The position numbers and the translations under genes were made by a program. A stretch of DNA of 64,000 nucleotides, taken from Stenotrophomonas terrae. GTDB taxonomy: Bacteria; Pseudomonadota; Gammaproteobacteria; Xanthomonadales; Xanthomonadaceae. This document shows positions 55,501 through 63,315 of the stretch, in pieces. Position 1 is the stretch's first letter. Each line of letters starts with the position of its first letter. The notes beneath the pieces were generated by a model. It did not search any database and was not told the DNA's origin. It saw nothing but the letters and a program-made list of their open reading frames with translations. The stretch spans positions 1 through 64,000 of the forward strand of contig NZ_LDJJ01000049.1 of assembly GCF_001431465.1 (NCBI RefSeq). Direction: 5' to 3'.

Positions 55501-57457
55501 GGCCGACCGCTACGGCAACCGCGATGTGGAAACGCTGGTGCGTGCGCCGATCCTGGCCGAAGCCAGCATGCCGCGGGTGATGGCGCCGGGGGACCGCAGC
55601 ACCATTACCCTGGACGTGCAGAACTTCACCGGCAAACCGGGCGAGTTCAACGTCCGCGTGGATGGCGAAGGCCCGCTGGGCATCGCCGAATCGACCCGGA
55701 CGGTGCAACTGGCCGGCGACGCCAAGAGCACGCTGAGCTTCCCGCTCACCGCGCAGGAAGGCTATAGCGTGGCCAAGGTGCGGGTACGGGTGGACGGCAA
55801 CGGCTTCAAGGTGGACCGGCGTTACGACCTGCCGGTACGCGCGGCATGGCCGTCGGTGCTGCGCTCGCAGACCCGCACTCTGGACCCGCTGGCACCGGTC
55901 ACCCTGGACAGCAGCTTTGCCAATGGTTTGATGGGCGGCTCGGTCAATGCGCGCATGCTGGTCAGCGCCTTGCCGCCGATCCCGTTCGCCTCGGCGCTGC
56001 AGGGGGCATTGAACTACCCCTACGGCTGTGCCGAGCAGACCACCAGCAAGGGCTATGCAGCCTTGATGCTGGATGAGGCCACCTCGGCCATGCTTGGCGC
56101 CGATGGCCTGGATGCCAAAAACCGTCGTGAGCGCATGGAAGGCGCGTTCGGCCGCTTGGCGTCGATGCAGGTGGCCAATGGCAACTTCTCGATGTGGGGC
56201 GATGATGACTACATCAACCCGGCGCTGACCCCATATGTTGCCGAGTTCCTGCTCGATGCCAAGGATGCCGGTTTCGCGGTGCCGGAAAACGTGCTGCAGA
56301 AGGCACTGAACCGGATCAGCGAGGATCTGCTCAGCGGCGGCAACCAGTTCTACGGCAGTGATCGTCGTGATGGGCTGAAGTTCGCCAACCAGGCTTATTC
56401 GGGCTATGTGCTGGCGCGCGTCAACCGCGCGCCGCTGGGGACGCTGCGCACGCTGTGGGACAACGAGCGCAGCAAGGCGGTGACCGGTCTGTCGCTGGTG
56501 CATCTGGGCGCGGCGTTGGCGATCCAGGGCGACAGCAAGCGTGGCCAGGCCGCCATCGCTGCGGGCTTTGCCAAATCCAGCGCGGATCGTCCGGAGTACT
56601 TCGGTGACTACGGCACCCGCCTGCGCGATGAGGCCTTGATGATCGCGCTGCTGCACGAGCGTGGCCTGTCCAAGCCGGAATACGATGCGCGCGTGATCGA
56701 TCTGGGCCGCACCCTGGACGTGCGTCGTGGCAGTGGCCTGATGTGGCTGAGCACGCAGGAGCAGGTGGCCTTGGCGCGTCTGGGCAAGGCCTTGATGGCC
56801 AACCAGAAGAAGCTGGTGTCCGGCGAGCTGGCGGTAGGCGACAAGGTCGAGAACATCGATGCACGCAAGGCCTTCGGCCGCGTCTTCGACATGGCGCAGT
56901 TGGCACAGGGCGTGCGTTTCTCGCCGCAGGGCGAGGCGCCGATGTTCGCCAGCCTCGATGTGGCCGGTATTCCGCGCCAGGCACCGGCGCCGGACAACAG
57001 CGTGATCGGCATCGAACGCTCCTGGTTCGGCACCGACGGCAAGCCGTGGACGCCGCGGCCGCTGAAGGAAGGCGAGGCCCTGATCGTGCGGCTCAGTGTC
57101 ACCGCCAACTCGAACATGCCCGATGCCTTGTTGACCGACCTGCTGCCGGCCGGCCTGGAGATCGAGAACTTCAATCTCGGCGATGCCAAGCAATGGGCCG
57201 ATGTGGTGGTCGGTGAGGTCAAGGTCAGCGACCGCTCCAGCGCCGCCGACGTCAAGCATGAAGAGTTCCGTGATGACCGTTATGTGGCGGCGCTGAAGCT
57301 GTCACGCGGCAGCACCGCACACGTGTTCTATCTGGTGCGCGCGGTCACCCCGGGTACCTACATGGTGCCGCCGCCGCTGGCCGAGGACATGTACCGTCCC
57401 GACATGCGCGGTGTGGGCCGCTCCAACCCGAGCACGATCACGGTGGTGCAGCCTTAA
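52538..57457 (+). CDS. yfhM: Alpha-2-macroglobulin-family lipoprotein YfhM
   Basis: A 1639-residue bacterial alpha-2-macroglobulin, thought to trap incoming proteases in the periplasm. The N-terminus is a lipoprotein signal with lipobox LVAGC at about residues 21-25, so it is membrane-anchored. MG-type beta domains follow (WSGRDLYRPGETVRISALLR), then the thioester site CAEQ at Cys1164 in YPYGCAEQTTSKGYAALM; the complement-like helical domain (FSMWGDDDYINPALTPYVAE) and a receptor-type C-terminus. Length is close to E. coli YfhM (1653). ATG 52538 has GGAGG seven bases upstream. The next gene is pbpC, the classic pairing. Confidence 0.95.
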   Translation: MGNRMLKRMRWAAVAMVALALVAGCGRNESGQLPGATGEAIQTKQEEVKGFAMLRAYPDQKSGDGLALAVEFSRPLVGTQDFDKLLRFEEKVGNEDSSWSLSDDGKTLRYPYVEAAKEYTLIISADLLAADGNRLGTEVKQKVFTGELDPAVGFASQGSVLPAKDSRGLPVVSVNVPEVDVEFLRVREKDLPNFFSQYQRGGRRGSWELDSEYSDRTPLSQLAEPVYVNRFVLGGKQNERVLTYLPIQEVKELQQPGLYFAVMKRTGSFDNEFDTAFFTVSDIGLHTRAYKDKLFVHTASLADGAPAKKVELKVIDGKGEVILKGQTDGNGNALLNYTLDAAHVLVASSGSDTTMLPFNQPALDLSEFAVAGRQNANFDVFAWSGRDLYRPGETVRISALLRDNDGKTLAGPATGGQPVFLRLKQPDGKTFRETRLQPGEQGYFSFEQTIPAEAPTGRWTVEFRTDPASKEAVQGMTLRIEEFLPERMKLDLDSAQKTLKPGEPLKLQADAAYLYGAPADGNRFTARLAVAVEQHPVESMPGWFFGDPTVQLPREANDVIDTTLPKDGKLREDVALPAEAGKATTVAALLSGSVYETGGRTVTRTMKRVMWPAPALVAVRPLFNDADGADANANARFELMRVDADGKPQPAKGLKITLVRELRDYHWTYTDNRWDYDFTRRFENKETRTVDAGATSVRFDFPVEWGEYRVDVFDPATGLTMRYPFRAGWSWNDDNRGLDARPDKVKLSLDKTAYREGDTLKVTLTPPHAGRGVLMVESDHMLYVQDIDAKPGSTFEIPVTKDWERHDVYITALVFRGGSAPSKITPARAVGVVHVPMDRRDRRVAVGLIAPKQMRPEQPMTVTVSAPELAGKPAHVTVLAVDVGILNITRFPVPDAPAHFFAQRRLGVDAYDIYGRVIESFEGNSGKLKFGGDMALAALPQAKRPTARVQTVDLFSGPVALDAKGNARVQLQVPDFNGTLRVSAMVYSADRYGNRDVETLVRAPILAEASMPRVMAPGDRSTITLDVQNFTGKPGEFNVRVDGEGPLGIAESTRTVQLAGDAKSTLSFPLTAQEGYSVAKVRVRVDGNGFKVDRRYDLPVRAAWPSVLRSQTRTLDPLAPVTLDSSFANGLMGGSVNARMLVSALPPIPFASALQGALNYPYGCAEQTTSKGYAALMLDEATSAMLGADGLDAKNRRERMEGAFGRLASMQVANGNFSMWGDDDYINPALTPYVAEFLLDAKDAGFAVPENVLQKALNRISEDLLSGGNQFYGSDRRDGLKFANQAYSGYVLARVNRAPLGTLRTLWDNERSKAVTGLSLVHLGAALAIQGDSKRGQAAIAAGFAKSSADRPEYFGDYGTRLRDEALMIALLHERGLSKPEYDARVIDLGRTLDVRRGSGLMWLSTQEQVALARLGKALMANQKKLVSGELAVGDKVENIDARKAFGRVFDMAQLAQGVRFSPQGEAPMFASLDVAGIPRQAPAPDNSVIGIERSWFGTDGKPWTPRPLKEGEALIVRLSVTANSNMPDALLTDLLPAGLEIENFNLGDAKQWADVVVGEVKVSDRSSAADVKHEEFRDDRYVAALKLSRGSTAHVFYLVRAVTPGTYMVPPPLAEDMYRPDMRGVGRSNPSTITVVQP

Positions 57458-57485
57458 GTCGCGGCGTCAGGCAGCCGCTCTTGCC

Positions 57486-57514
57486 CCCTCCCTTTGCCGA
57501 AGGCAAGGGGAGGG
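57486..57514. repeat. CCCTCCC hairpin between yfhM and pbpC
   Basis: CCCTCCCTTTGCC (57486-57498) pairs with GGCAAGGGGAGGG (57502-57514) with one mismatch, in a 134-base gap. It resembles the CCCTCCCC element near 44351. Confidence 0.75.
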
Positions 57515-57591
57515 CTGGGGAGGGCTAAGCTCTTCCCCGACCAAGCCATTCCGCCCCAGCTCCACAGGCAACGTTTGAAGAACCATCCACA

Positions 57592-59976
57592 GTGAACGCG
57601 CGCGCCCCTCGGCTGAAACACCTTGCCCCCCGCCTGCGCGCCATTTTCACGCTTCGCAACCTGCGCTGGGCACTTGCAGCCGTGCTGACACTGCTGTTGG
57701 TGCTGGACCTGGCCTTCCCGCCGCCGCTGCCGAAGTCGCGCGACACCAGTACGCTGGTGGTCGCACGTGATGGCACGCCGCTGCGCGCCTTCGCCGATGC
57801 CGAAGGCGTATGGCGTTACCCGGCTGATGCAAAGACAATTTCGCCGCTGTATCTGCAGGCCTTGCTGACCTACGAGGATCGCTGGTTCTGGCGGCATCCG
57901 GGCATCAATCCCTGGGCGTTGCTGCGGGCGGGCAAGCAGATGCTGCTGGAACGTCGCATCGTCTCCGGCGGCTCCACCCTGACCATGCAGGTCGCCCGCA
58001 TCCTCGACCCGCATACGCGCACGCCGTGGGGCAAGCTCAAGCAGTTGCTGCGTGCGCTGCAGTTGGAAGTGCACCTGAGCAAGGCGCAGATCCTGGATCT
58101 ATACCTGGAGCGGGCGCCGTATGGCGGCACCATCGAAGGTGTTGAAGCTGCCAGCTGGGCCTATCTGGGCAAGTCCGCAGCGCATCTGTCGCAGGCCGAG
58201 GCTGCCTTGCTGGCGGTGCTGCCGCAATCCCCCAGCCGGCTGCGCCCCGATCGCCATCCCGAGGCCGCCCAGCGTGCCCGCGACAAGGTATTGGCACGCA
58301 TGGCCGAGTTGGGTGTGTGGTCGGCCGACGAGGTAGCCGATGCGCGCATCGAGCCGGTGGTGGCGCGCTCGCTGCAGCAGCCCTTGCACGCTGCGCTGCT
58401 GGCGCAACGCATGCGCAGCGCGCAACCGCGCGCCGCGCATATCGAAACCACCATCGACAGCGGCCTGCAACGCACCCTTGAGGAACGTGTTGCCGCCTAT
58501 TTCTCACAGTTGCCCGAACGTACGTCAGCGGCGATGCTGGTCATGGACAACACAACGTTGGAAGCGCGTGCCTACGTCGGTTCAGTGGCCTTCGCCGACA
58601 AGGCGCGGCTCGGCCATGTGGATATGGTGCAGGCCTGGCGCTCGCCGGGTTCAACGCTGAAGCCGTTTCTGTATGGCATGGCGCTGGACGATGGCCTGAT
58701 TCATTCCGAAAGCCTGATTGTCGATGCGCCGCAGAGCTTTGGTGGCTATCGGCCGGGCAATTTCGACGCTGCCTTCAACGGCCCGGTGGGTGCCGCCACC
58801 GCGCTGCGCCTGTCCTTGAACGTGCCTTCGGTGGACCTGCTGGAGCGGGTAGGGCCGGCGCGGTTTGCCGCGCGGCTGGGCAATGCCGGTATCAACCTGC
58901 GATTCCCTCGCGGTACCCAGCCCAGCCTTGCCTTGATCCTGGGCGGTACCGGCGCGCGTCTGGAAGACCTGGTCGGTGCTTTTTCCGCGCTCAACCGCGA
59001 GGGCATCGCCGGACGTGTGCGCTACACCCCGCAGGACCCGCGCATCGAGCGCCGGCTGGTGTCGCCGGGGGCGGCGTGGATCGTGCGTGACGTGCTCGAA
59101 TCCAACCCGCGTCCCGGCTACGGCGTGGGTACCTTCGACACCGGCAACCGCCCGCGGGTGGCATGGAAGACCGGCACCAGCTACGGCTACCGCGACGCCT
59201 GGGCGATCGGCAGTACCCGCACCTATACCGTGGGCGTGTGGGTGGGGCGGCCCGATGGCACGCCATTGCCCGGCCAGTACGGTGCGGTTACCGCATTGCC
59301 GCTGATGTTCGAGGTCATCGACAGCCTGCCACGGCAGGCCGGCGACAATGCGCTGCGGTCGCGGCCGGACAGCGTCAGTGAAGTCGAGATCTGTTGGCCA
59401 CTGGGCATTGCCGCTGAGCAGACACCAGCGGCGATGTGCCAGCGACGTTTCCCAGCCTGGGTGCTGGACGGCGTGGTGCCGCCCAGTTTCCCCGAGCGCG
59501 AAGCGCGGCTATGGCAATCCGGGCGCATGCGTTTCCAGGTGGATGCACGCAGCGGGCAGCGGCTATCGCCCGGTTGCGAGGGGCATCCGCAGGTCGAGGA
59601 GCGCGAGATCGCCCGTTGGCCGGCACTGGCATCGCCGTGGCTGAGCGTGGCCCAGCGGCAGGCGCAGAGTCTGCCGCCGCTGGCATCGGATTGTGCGGAT
59701 GACGGGCGCCAATCCGACGGCGTATTGCATATCGAAGGCCTGAATGATCTGGCCACTTTGGCGAGGGCGCCAGGTGCGCAGCACGGGCCGCGTCTGCAGC
59801 TGCGCGCACTGGGCAGTGAGGCGACGATCGAATGGTTGTTGGATGGCCGCTGGATCGCCCAGACCCAGGGTACACGCACCTTCATGCGCGATTTCAACGA
59901 CGCAGGCGAGCACACCCTGACCGCATTGGCATCCGACGGTGCATGGACGCGTGTGCGCTTCCGCGTAGCAAATTAA
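57592..59976 (+). CDS. pbpC: Penicillin-binding protein 1C
   Basis: A 794-residue bifunctional class-A PBP. One membrane helix lies at about residues 24-45. The GT51 domain has Glu95 in LTYEDRWFWRHPGINPWALL and GGSTLTMQVARIL. The transpeptidase domain has Ser354 (SPGSTLKPF), a SLN motif in LRLSLNVPSV and KTGTS at Lys526. The C-terminal BiPBP_C domain (from about 690, IEGLNDLATLARAPG) is the PbpC hallmark. A GTG start at 57592 is used. It repairs peptidoglycan and is paired with yfhM, which may guard the breach. Confidence 0.95.
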   Translation: MNARAPRLKHLAPRLRAIFTLRNLRWALAAVLTLLLVLDLAFPPPLPKSRDTSTLVVARDGTPLRAFADAEGVWRYPADAKTISPLYLQALLTYEDRWFWRHPGINPWALLRAGKQMLLERRIVSGGSTLTMQVARILDPHTRTPWGKLKQLLRALQLEVHLSKAQILDLYLERAPYGGTIEGVEAASWAYLGKSAAHLSQAEAALLAVLPQSPSRLRPDRHPEAAQRARDKVLARMAELGVWSADEVADARIEPVVARSLQQPLHAALLAQRMRSAQPRAAHIETTIDSGLQRTLEERVAAYFSQLPERTSAAMLVMDNTTLEARAYVGSVAFADKARLGHVDMVQAWRSPGSTLKPFLYGMALDDGLIHSESLIVDAPQSFGGYRPGNFDAAFNGPVGAATALRLSLNVPSVDLLERVGPARFAARLGNAGINLRFPRGTQPSLALILGGTGARLEDLVGAFSALNREGIAGRVRYTPQDPRIERRLVSPGAAWIVRDVLESNPRPGYGVGTFDTGNRPRVAWKTGTSYGYRDAWAIGSTRTYTVGVWVGRPDGTPLPGQYGAVTALPLMFEVIDSLPRQAGDNALRSRPDSVSEVEICWPLGIAAEQTPAAMCQRRFPAWVLDGVVPPSFPEREARLWQSGRMRFQVDARSGQRLSPGCEGHPQVEEREIARWPALASPWLSVAQRQAQSLPPLASDCADDGRQSDGVLHIEGLNDLATLARAPGAQHGPRLQLRALGSEATIEWLLDGRWIAQTQGTRTFMRDFNDAGEHTLTALASDGAWTRVRFRVAN

Positions 59977-59994
59977 ACGGCGCAATATCGCAAT

Positions 59995-60227
59995 GTAGTG
60001 CCGAGCCATGCTCGGCAAGCCATCCTGACGATGCCGGTAACGCCCCAGCCGAGCATGGCTCGGCTCTACAGGGCGTGCATTCGATGTAGCCCGGGTAAGC
60101 GATAGCGCACCCGGGGTTTTTCGCGACAGGCCCCGGGTGCGCTCGCGCTTACCCGGGCTACGGGGCTACAAAGAGAGCCTTTCCGGCATTGTCGGTAACG
60201 CTTCAGCCGAGCATGGCTCGGCTCTAC
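59995..60227. repeat. GTAG palindromes flanking a 31-bp inverted repeat
   Basis: Between pbpC and the ferritin-like gene (264 bases, no gene) are GTAG-type copies at 59995-60017 (plus), 60047-60069 and 60205-60227 (minus). Between them GTAGCCCGGGTAAGCG (from 60086) and its complement (60131-60161) form a 31-bp inverted repeat with only two mismatches and a 14-base loop. The last belongs to a separate dispersed family. A long hairpin would form in any transcript crossing here. Confidence 0.88.
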
Positions 60228-60240
60228 AGGTGCGTCGGGG

Positions 60241-60816
60241 TTACTCGCCTATCCAGCCTTCCAGCATGTCGGCGAAGTCGTCGGCATGATCTTCTTCCTG
60301 GGCAAGGATGTGCTCGAGGATGCGCTTGGTGGTGGTGTCCTTGTCGCCAATGAAGTTGATCATCTCGCGATAGCTGTCGATGGCGATGCGCTCGGCGACC
60401 AGGTTCTCGCGGACCATGTCGCGCAGGTTGCCGCCTTCCTTGTACTCGGCGCGCGCGCGGGCGGTGAGGGTGTCCGGGTTCAGATCCGGCTCACCGCCGA
60501 GCTGCACGATGCGCTCTGCCAACATGCCCGCATGTGCCTGCTCCTGCTGTGCATGCTCAAGGAACTCGGCTTTCACCGAATCGGCCAGCATGCCCTTGGC
60601 CATGTAGTAATGCCGGTAGTAACGCAGCACGCACACCCATTCGGTGGCCAGCGCATCGTTGAGCAGCTTGATCACCGCTGGGCGGTTGGCACTGTAGGTG
60701 GGCGTGACCGCCCCATCCTCGATGCTCTTGCGCGCGTTGGCGCGCAGGGTTTTTCGATCGGTTATGCCTGCCAACTGCGTGGTTTTGGTCGACTTGGCGG
60801 CGGGCTGCTTGCTCAT
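60241..60816 (-). CDS. Ferritin-like di-iron protein
   Basis: A 191-residue four-helix-bundle protein of the bacterioferritin/ferritin-like group. The di-iron ligands are visible as Glu59 (ALATEWVCVLRYYRHYY), the ExxH pair Glu92-His95 (QQEQAHAGML), Glu142 (NLVAERIAIDSYRE) and Glu174-His177 (AQEEDHADDFADML). A basic 45-residue N-terminal extension (KSTKTTQ, RKTLRANARK) is extra and could bind DNA or nucleotides, as in Dps-like proteins. It probably stores iron or detoxifies peroxide. It is next to a peroxiredoxin gene on the same strand. Confidence 0.87.
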   Translation of the reverse strand: MSKQPAAKSTKTTQLAGITDRKTLRANARKSIEDGAVTPTYSANRPAVIKLLNDALATEWVCVLRYYRHYYMAKGMLADSVKAEFLEHAQQEQAHAGMLAERIVQLGGEPDLNPDTLTARARAEYKEGGNLRDMVRENLVAERIAIDSYREMINFIGDKDTTTKRILEHILAQEEDHADDFADMLEGWIGE

Positions 60817-60846
60817 GGCTGGCCTTTCCTTCTTTCTGGTGAGTCC

Positions 60847-61329
60847 CTATGCGGGGAGATGGGCGAGCACGTGCTCGGCCCCGGATACCTCGAATTGCCC
60901 CGGCTGTTCGATATACGCGGCGCGTACTACACCGTTTTCGATGTACAGGGCGAAACGACGCGAACGCGTGCCCATGCCGGAGGCACTGGCGTCCATTTCC
61001 AGGCCCAAGGCGCGGGTGAAATCGCCATTGCCGTCGGACAGCATCTGCAAACCATCTGGCACCGACTGGCTCTTGGCCCAGGCCTGCATCACGAACGGGT
61101 CATTGACCGCCATGCAGAACACTTCGATGCCGCGGTTGCGGAAGTCCTCGAAATGCTCCACATAGCCGGGCAGATGGCGGGCTGAGCAGGTCGGGGTGAA
61201 CGCGCCAGGCACTGCGAACAACACCGCCTTGCGGCCGTCGAACAATGCATGGGTGTCGATCGTTTCCAGGCCTTCGCGCAGTCGCTTGAGGGTTACTTCC
61301 GGAATACGGTCGCCGACGTTGATGGGCAT
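60847..61329 (-). CDS. Peroxiredoxin of the Prx5 type
   Basis: A 160-residue thioredoxin-fold peroxidase that reduces H2O2 and organic hydroperoxides. The peroxidatic Cys48 is in FAVPGAFTPTCSARHLPGY, the signature of the Prx5/AhpE-like type-II group; VFCMAVNDPFVMQAW and LSDGNGDFTRALGLEMDASA are conserved, and no clear resolving Cys is present, so it is 1-Cys or uses glutathione/glutaredoxin. It lies 30 bases upstream of the ferritin-like gene in the same orientation and is divergent from the hsp20 gene. Confidence 0.93.
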   Translation of the reverse strand: MPINVGDRIPEVTLKRLREGLETIDTHALFDGRKAVLFAVPGAFTPTCSARHLPGYVEHFEDFRNRGIEVFCMAVNDPFVMQAWAKSQSVPDGLQMLSDGNGDFTRALGLEMDASASGMGTRSRRFALYIENGVVRAAYIEQPGQFEVSGAEHVLAHLPA

Positions 61330-61387
61330 TGGGGGCTCCTAGGCTGAATTTGAGTTTAAAGAGGCGGGCGAAGCACCGCGTCAACAG

Positions 61388-61415
61388 CTTGAAAAGGCGG
61401 TCTTCACACAATACG
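61388..61415 (+). promoter_or_regulatory. Possible heat-shock (sigma-32) promoter of hsp20
   Basis: CTTGAAA (61388-61394) is a perfect match to the sigma-32 -35 element. The -10 position (CAATACGT, 14 bases on) is only a weak match to CCCCATNT. It lies about 70 bases upstream of the hsp20 ATG. The call depends mainly on the -35 and the downstream genes. Confidence 0.4.
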
Positions 61416-61481
61416 TCCTGGGCATGGGAACGGCAGCGCCATTCCGGCACGCCAATCCCCCACATCTTGCAGGAGGACATC

Positions 61482-61919
61482 ATGAGCATCGTACGTTACC
61501 GCCAGTGGCCGACCCAGTCCGAGATCCATCAGTTGTTGTCGCCGCTGCTTGAAACGGTTACCGGTAGCACCGCCTCTGCGTGGATGCCGGCAGTGGATAT
61601 CCGCGAGGAAGCCAATCGCTTCGTGGTGCAGGCCGATCTTCCCGGCGTTGACCCGGCCAGCATCGATGTGCAGATGGAGAAGGGTGTGTTGACCATCAGC
61701 GGCCAACGCACGGCGCCGGAACTGGCCGAAGGCCAGCGGCTGACCCGCAGTGAGCGTGGCCAGGGTGCGTTCAACCGACGCTTTGTGCTGCCCGACAGCG
61801 CTGATGCCGAGGGTATCGTCGCCCACAGCCATAATGGCGTGCTGGAAGTGCGCATTCCCAAGCGCAGCGAAGCGGCACCGCGCCGTATCCAGGTGGTGCA
61901 GGGCCAGCCTAACGCCTGA
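61482..61919 (+). CDS. Hsp20 small heat-shock protein
   Basis: A 145-residue alpha-crystallin-type holdase. The domain runs from about residue 38: AWMPAVDIREEANRFVVQAD, LPGVDPASIDVQMEKGVLTI, SERGQGAFNRRFVLPDSAD and NGVLEVRIPKR, followed by the short C-terminal tail. The start has AGGAGG seven bases upstream. It is 127 bases before cbpA on the same strand, so a joint proteostasis transcription unit is plausible. Confidence 0.95.
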   Translation: MSIVRYRQWPTQSEIHQLLSPLLETVTGSTASAWMPAVDIREEANRFVVQADLPGVDPASIDVQMEKGVLTISGQRTAPELAEGQRLTRSERGQGAFNRRFVLPDSADAEGIVAHSHNGVLEVRIPKRSEAAPRRIQVVQGQPNA

Positions 61920-62046
61920 TAGGCGTGAGCGAACTTCCACCTGCGCAGGCACCGTGGCCCGGTAGAATGGGGCCACGGTGCCCGCCGAATGCATGATGGC
62001 CCGTTGCCGCAAGGTGTCGGGCCAGTTTTTTTTCAGAGGTGTAAGG

Positions 62047-62946
62047 ATGGAATTCAAGGATTACTACGCCACGCTAGGGGTTGAGCCCAGCGCCGGTGAT
62101 GCAGAAATCAAGACGGCCTACCGCCGGCTGGCCCGCAAATACCATCCGGACGTAAGCAAAGAAGCCGGCGCCGAGGAGAAATTCAAGGCGGTCAACGAGG
62201 CCTATGAAGCGCTGCGCGACCCGCAGAAGCGTCAGGCCTACGACCAGCTGCGCGCGCAGGGCTACCGCCCGGGTGAGGAATTCAATGCGCCGCCGAACTT
62301 TGGTGGCGGGCAGGGCTTTGATTTCGAGGAGGTCTTCGGCGGAGGTGGGGCCAACGGTGGCTTCAGCGATTTCTTCGAGAGCCTGTTTGCCCGCCAGCGC
62401 GGCGGTGCCGGTGCAGGTGCGCGACGACCGGGCCCCGGCTTCGGTGGCGCCGGCCCGCAGCCGATGCGCGACACCCGCGCCAAGCTGTCCGTACCGCTTG
62501 AAGCGGCCTACAACGGCGACAGCCTGCGCATCACCGTGGACGGCCGCCAGCTCGATGTGCGTGTGCCCAAGGGCATTCGTCCGGGCCAGGTGATCCGTTT
62601 GAGCGGGCAGGGCAGTGGTGGCGGCAACCTGATGCTGGAGGTGGAATACGCCTCGCATCCGCAGTTCGAGGTGGACGGGCGCAACATCCTGTACACCCTG
62701 CAGGTCACGCCATGGCAGGCCGCGCTGGGCACCAGCATCAGCGTGCCGACCCTGGGTGGCGCGGTGGAACTGAAGGTGCCGGCCGATTCGGACAGTGGCC
62801 GCAAGCTGCGCCTGCGTGGCCGCGGTCTGCCGGGCAAGCCTGACGGCGACCAGATCGTGGAGCTGGAAGTGGTGGCACCGGTGGCGAGCAACGAGGCCCA
62901 GCGCAAGGCTTACAAGGATCTGGCCAAGGCCTTTGGCGAAGACTGA
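62047..62946 (+). CDS. cbpA: DnaJ-like co-chaperone CbpA
   Basis: A 299-residue class-B J-protein. The J domain (residues 1-70) has the HPD triad at residues 33-35 (RKYHPDVSK). A Gly/Phe-rich linker (about 80-125, FGGGGANGGFSDFFESLF) is followed directly by the two C-terminal client-binding domains (LRITVDGRQLDVRVPKGIRP, GGAVELKVPADSDSGRKLRL). The CxxCxGxG zinc repeats of DnaJ are absent, as in CbpA. ATG 62047 is favoured over the longer frame. A clear terminator follows. Confidence 0.94.
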   Translation: MEFKDYYATLGVEPSAGDAEIKTAYRRLARKYHPDVSKEAGAEEKFKAVNEAYEALRDPQKRQAYDQLRAQGYRPGEEFNAPPNFGGGQGFDFEEVFGGGGANGGFSDFFESLFARQRGGAGAGARRPGPGFGGAGPQPMRDTRAKLSVPLEAAYNGDSLRITVDGRQLDVRVPKGIRPGQVIRLSGQGSGGGNLMLEVEYASHPQFEVDGRNILYTLQVTPWQAALGTSISVPTLGGAVELKVPADSDSGRKLRLRGRGLPGKPDGDQIVELEVVAPVASNEAQRKAYKDLAKAFGED

Positions 62947-62974
62947 GTGCGGTTTGGTTTGTGCTGTTGAACGG

Positions 62975-62999
62975 AAAGCGGGCTTTGCCCGCTTTTCTT
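62975..62999 (+). terminator. Rho-independent terminator of cbpA
   Basis: AAAGCGGGC (62975-62983) pairs with GCCCGCTTT (62987-62995) around TTT and continues into TTTTCTTTT. Strong intrinsic terminator. Confidence 0.92.
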
Positions 63000-63026
63000 T
63001 TGGCTGAAAGCCTGCCCTCACCCCAA

Positions 63027-63163
63027 CCCCTCTCCCGCGCGCGGGAGAGGGGCTAAGTCACTACGAGCGCGAGCAATGCGAGCCCTCTCCCGCCTGCGGG
63101 AGAGGGGCTAATGCACTACGAGCGCAGGCAATGCGAGCCCCTCTCCCGCCTGCGGGAGAGGGG
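63027..63163. repeat. Triple array of CCCTCTCCC hairpins
   Basis: Three hairpins stand in a row: 63027-63052, 63083-63106 and 63138-63163. They are separated by a near-identical block (CACTACGAGCGC-AGCAATGCGAG), giving a period of about 55 bases. The block starts and ends with the family tails CCCTCACCCCAA and GTTGGGGTGAGGG. The 369-base gap contains no gene; an A/C-rich stretch (AAACCCAAACCCAAGGC) follows at about 63188-63235. Confidence 0.88.
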
Positions 63164-63254
63164 TTGGGGTGAGGGCAAGCTTCTGGCAAGCAAACCCAAA
63201 CCCAAGGCAAACCCAAAGCAGACCCCAAAAGTGAAGCCAGGCAAAACCGGACCT

Positions 63255-63287
63255 GAAAAACGGAAAAGGCGGGCCAAGCCCGCCTTT
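63255..63287 (-). terminator. Rho-independent terminator of the PilH-like gene
   Basis: On the minus strand AAAGGCGGGC-TTG-GCCCGCCTTT is followed by TCCGTTTTTC. It lies 29 bases after the stop of the response regulator. Confidence 0.88.
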
Positions 63288-63315
63288 CCTGAAAGCTTTC
63301 CCCAAGAAAGCGATC

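Noticed and set aside
52508-57259. A 1583-codon open frame antisense to yfhM
   Set aside because: It mirrors the codon pattern of yfhM in a GC-rich genome. The translation is low-complexity, rich in His, Gln, Arg and Gly, with no domain, signal or ribosome site.
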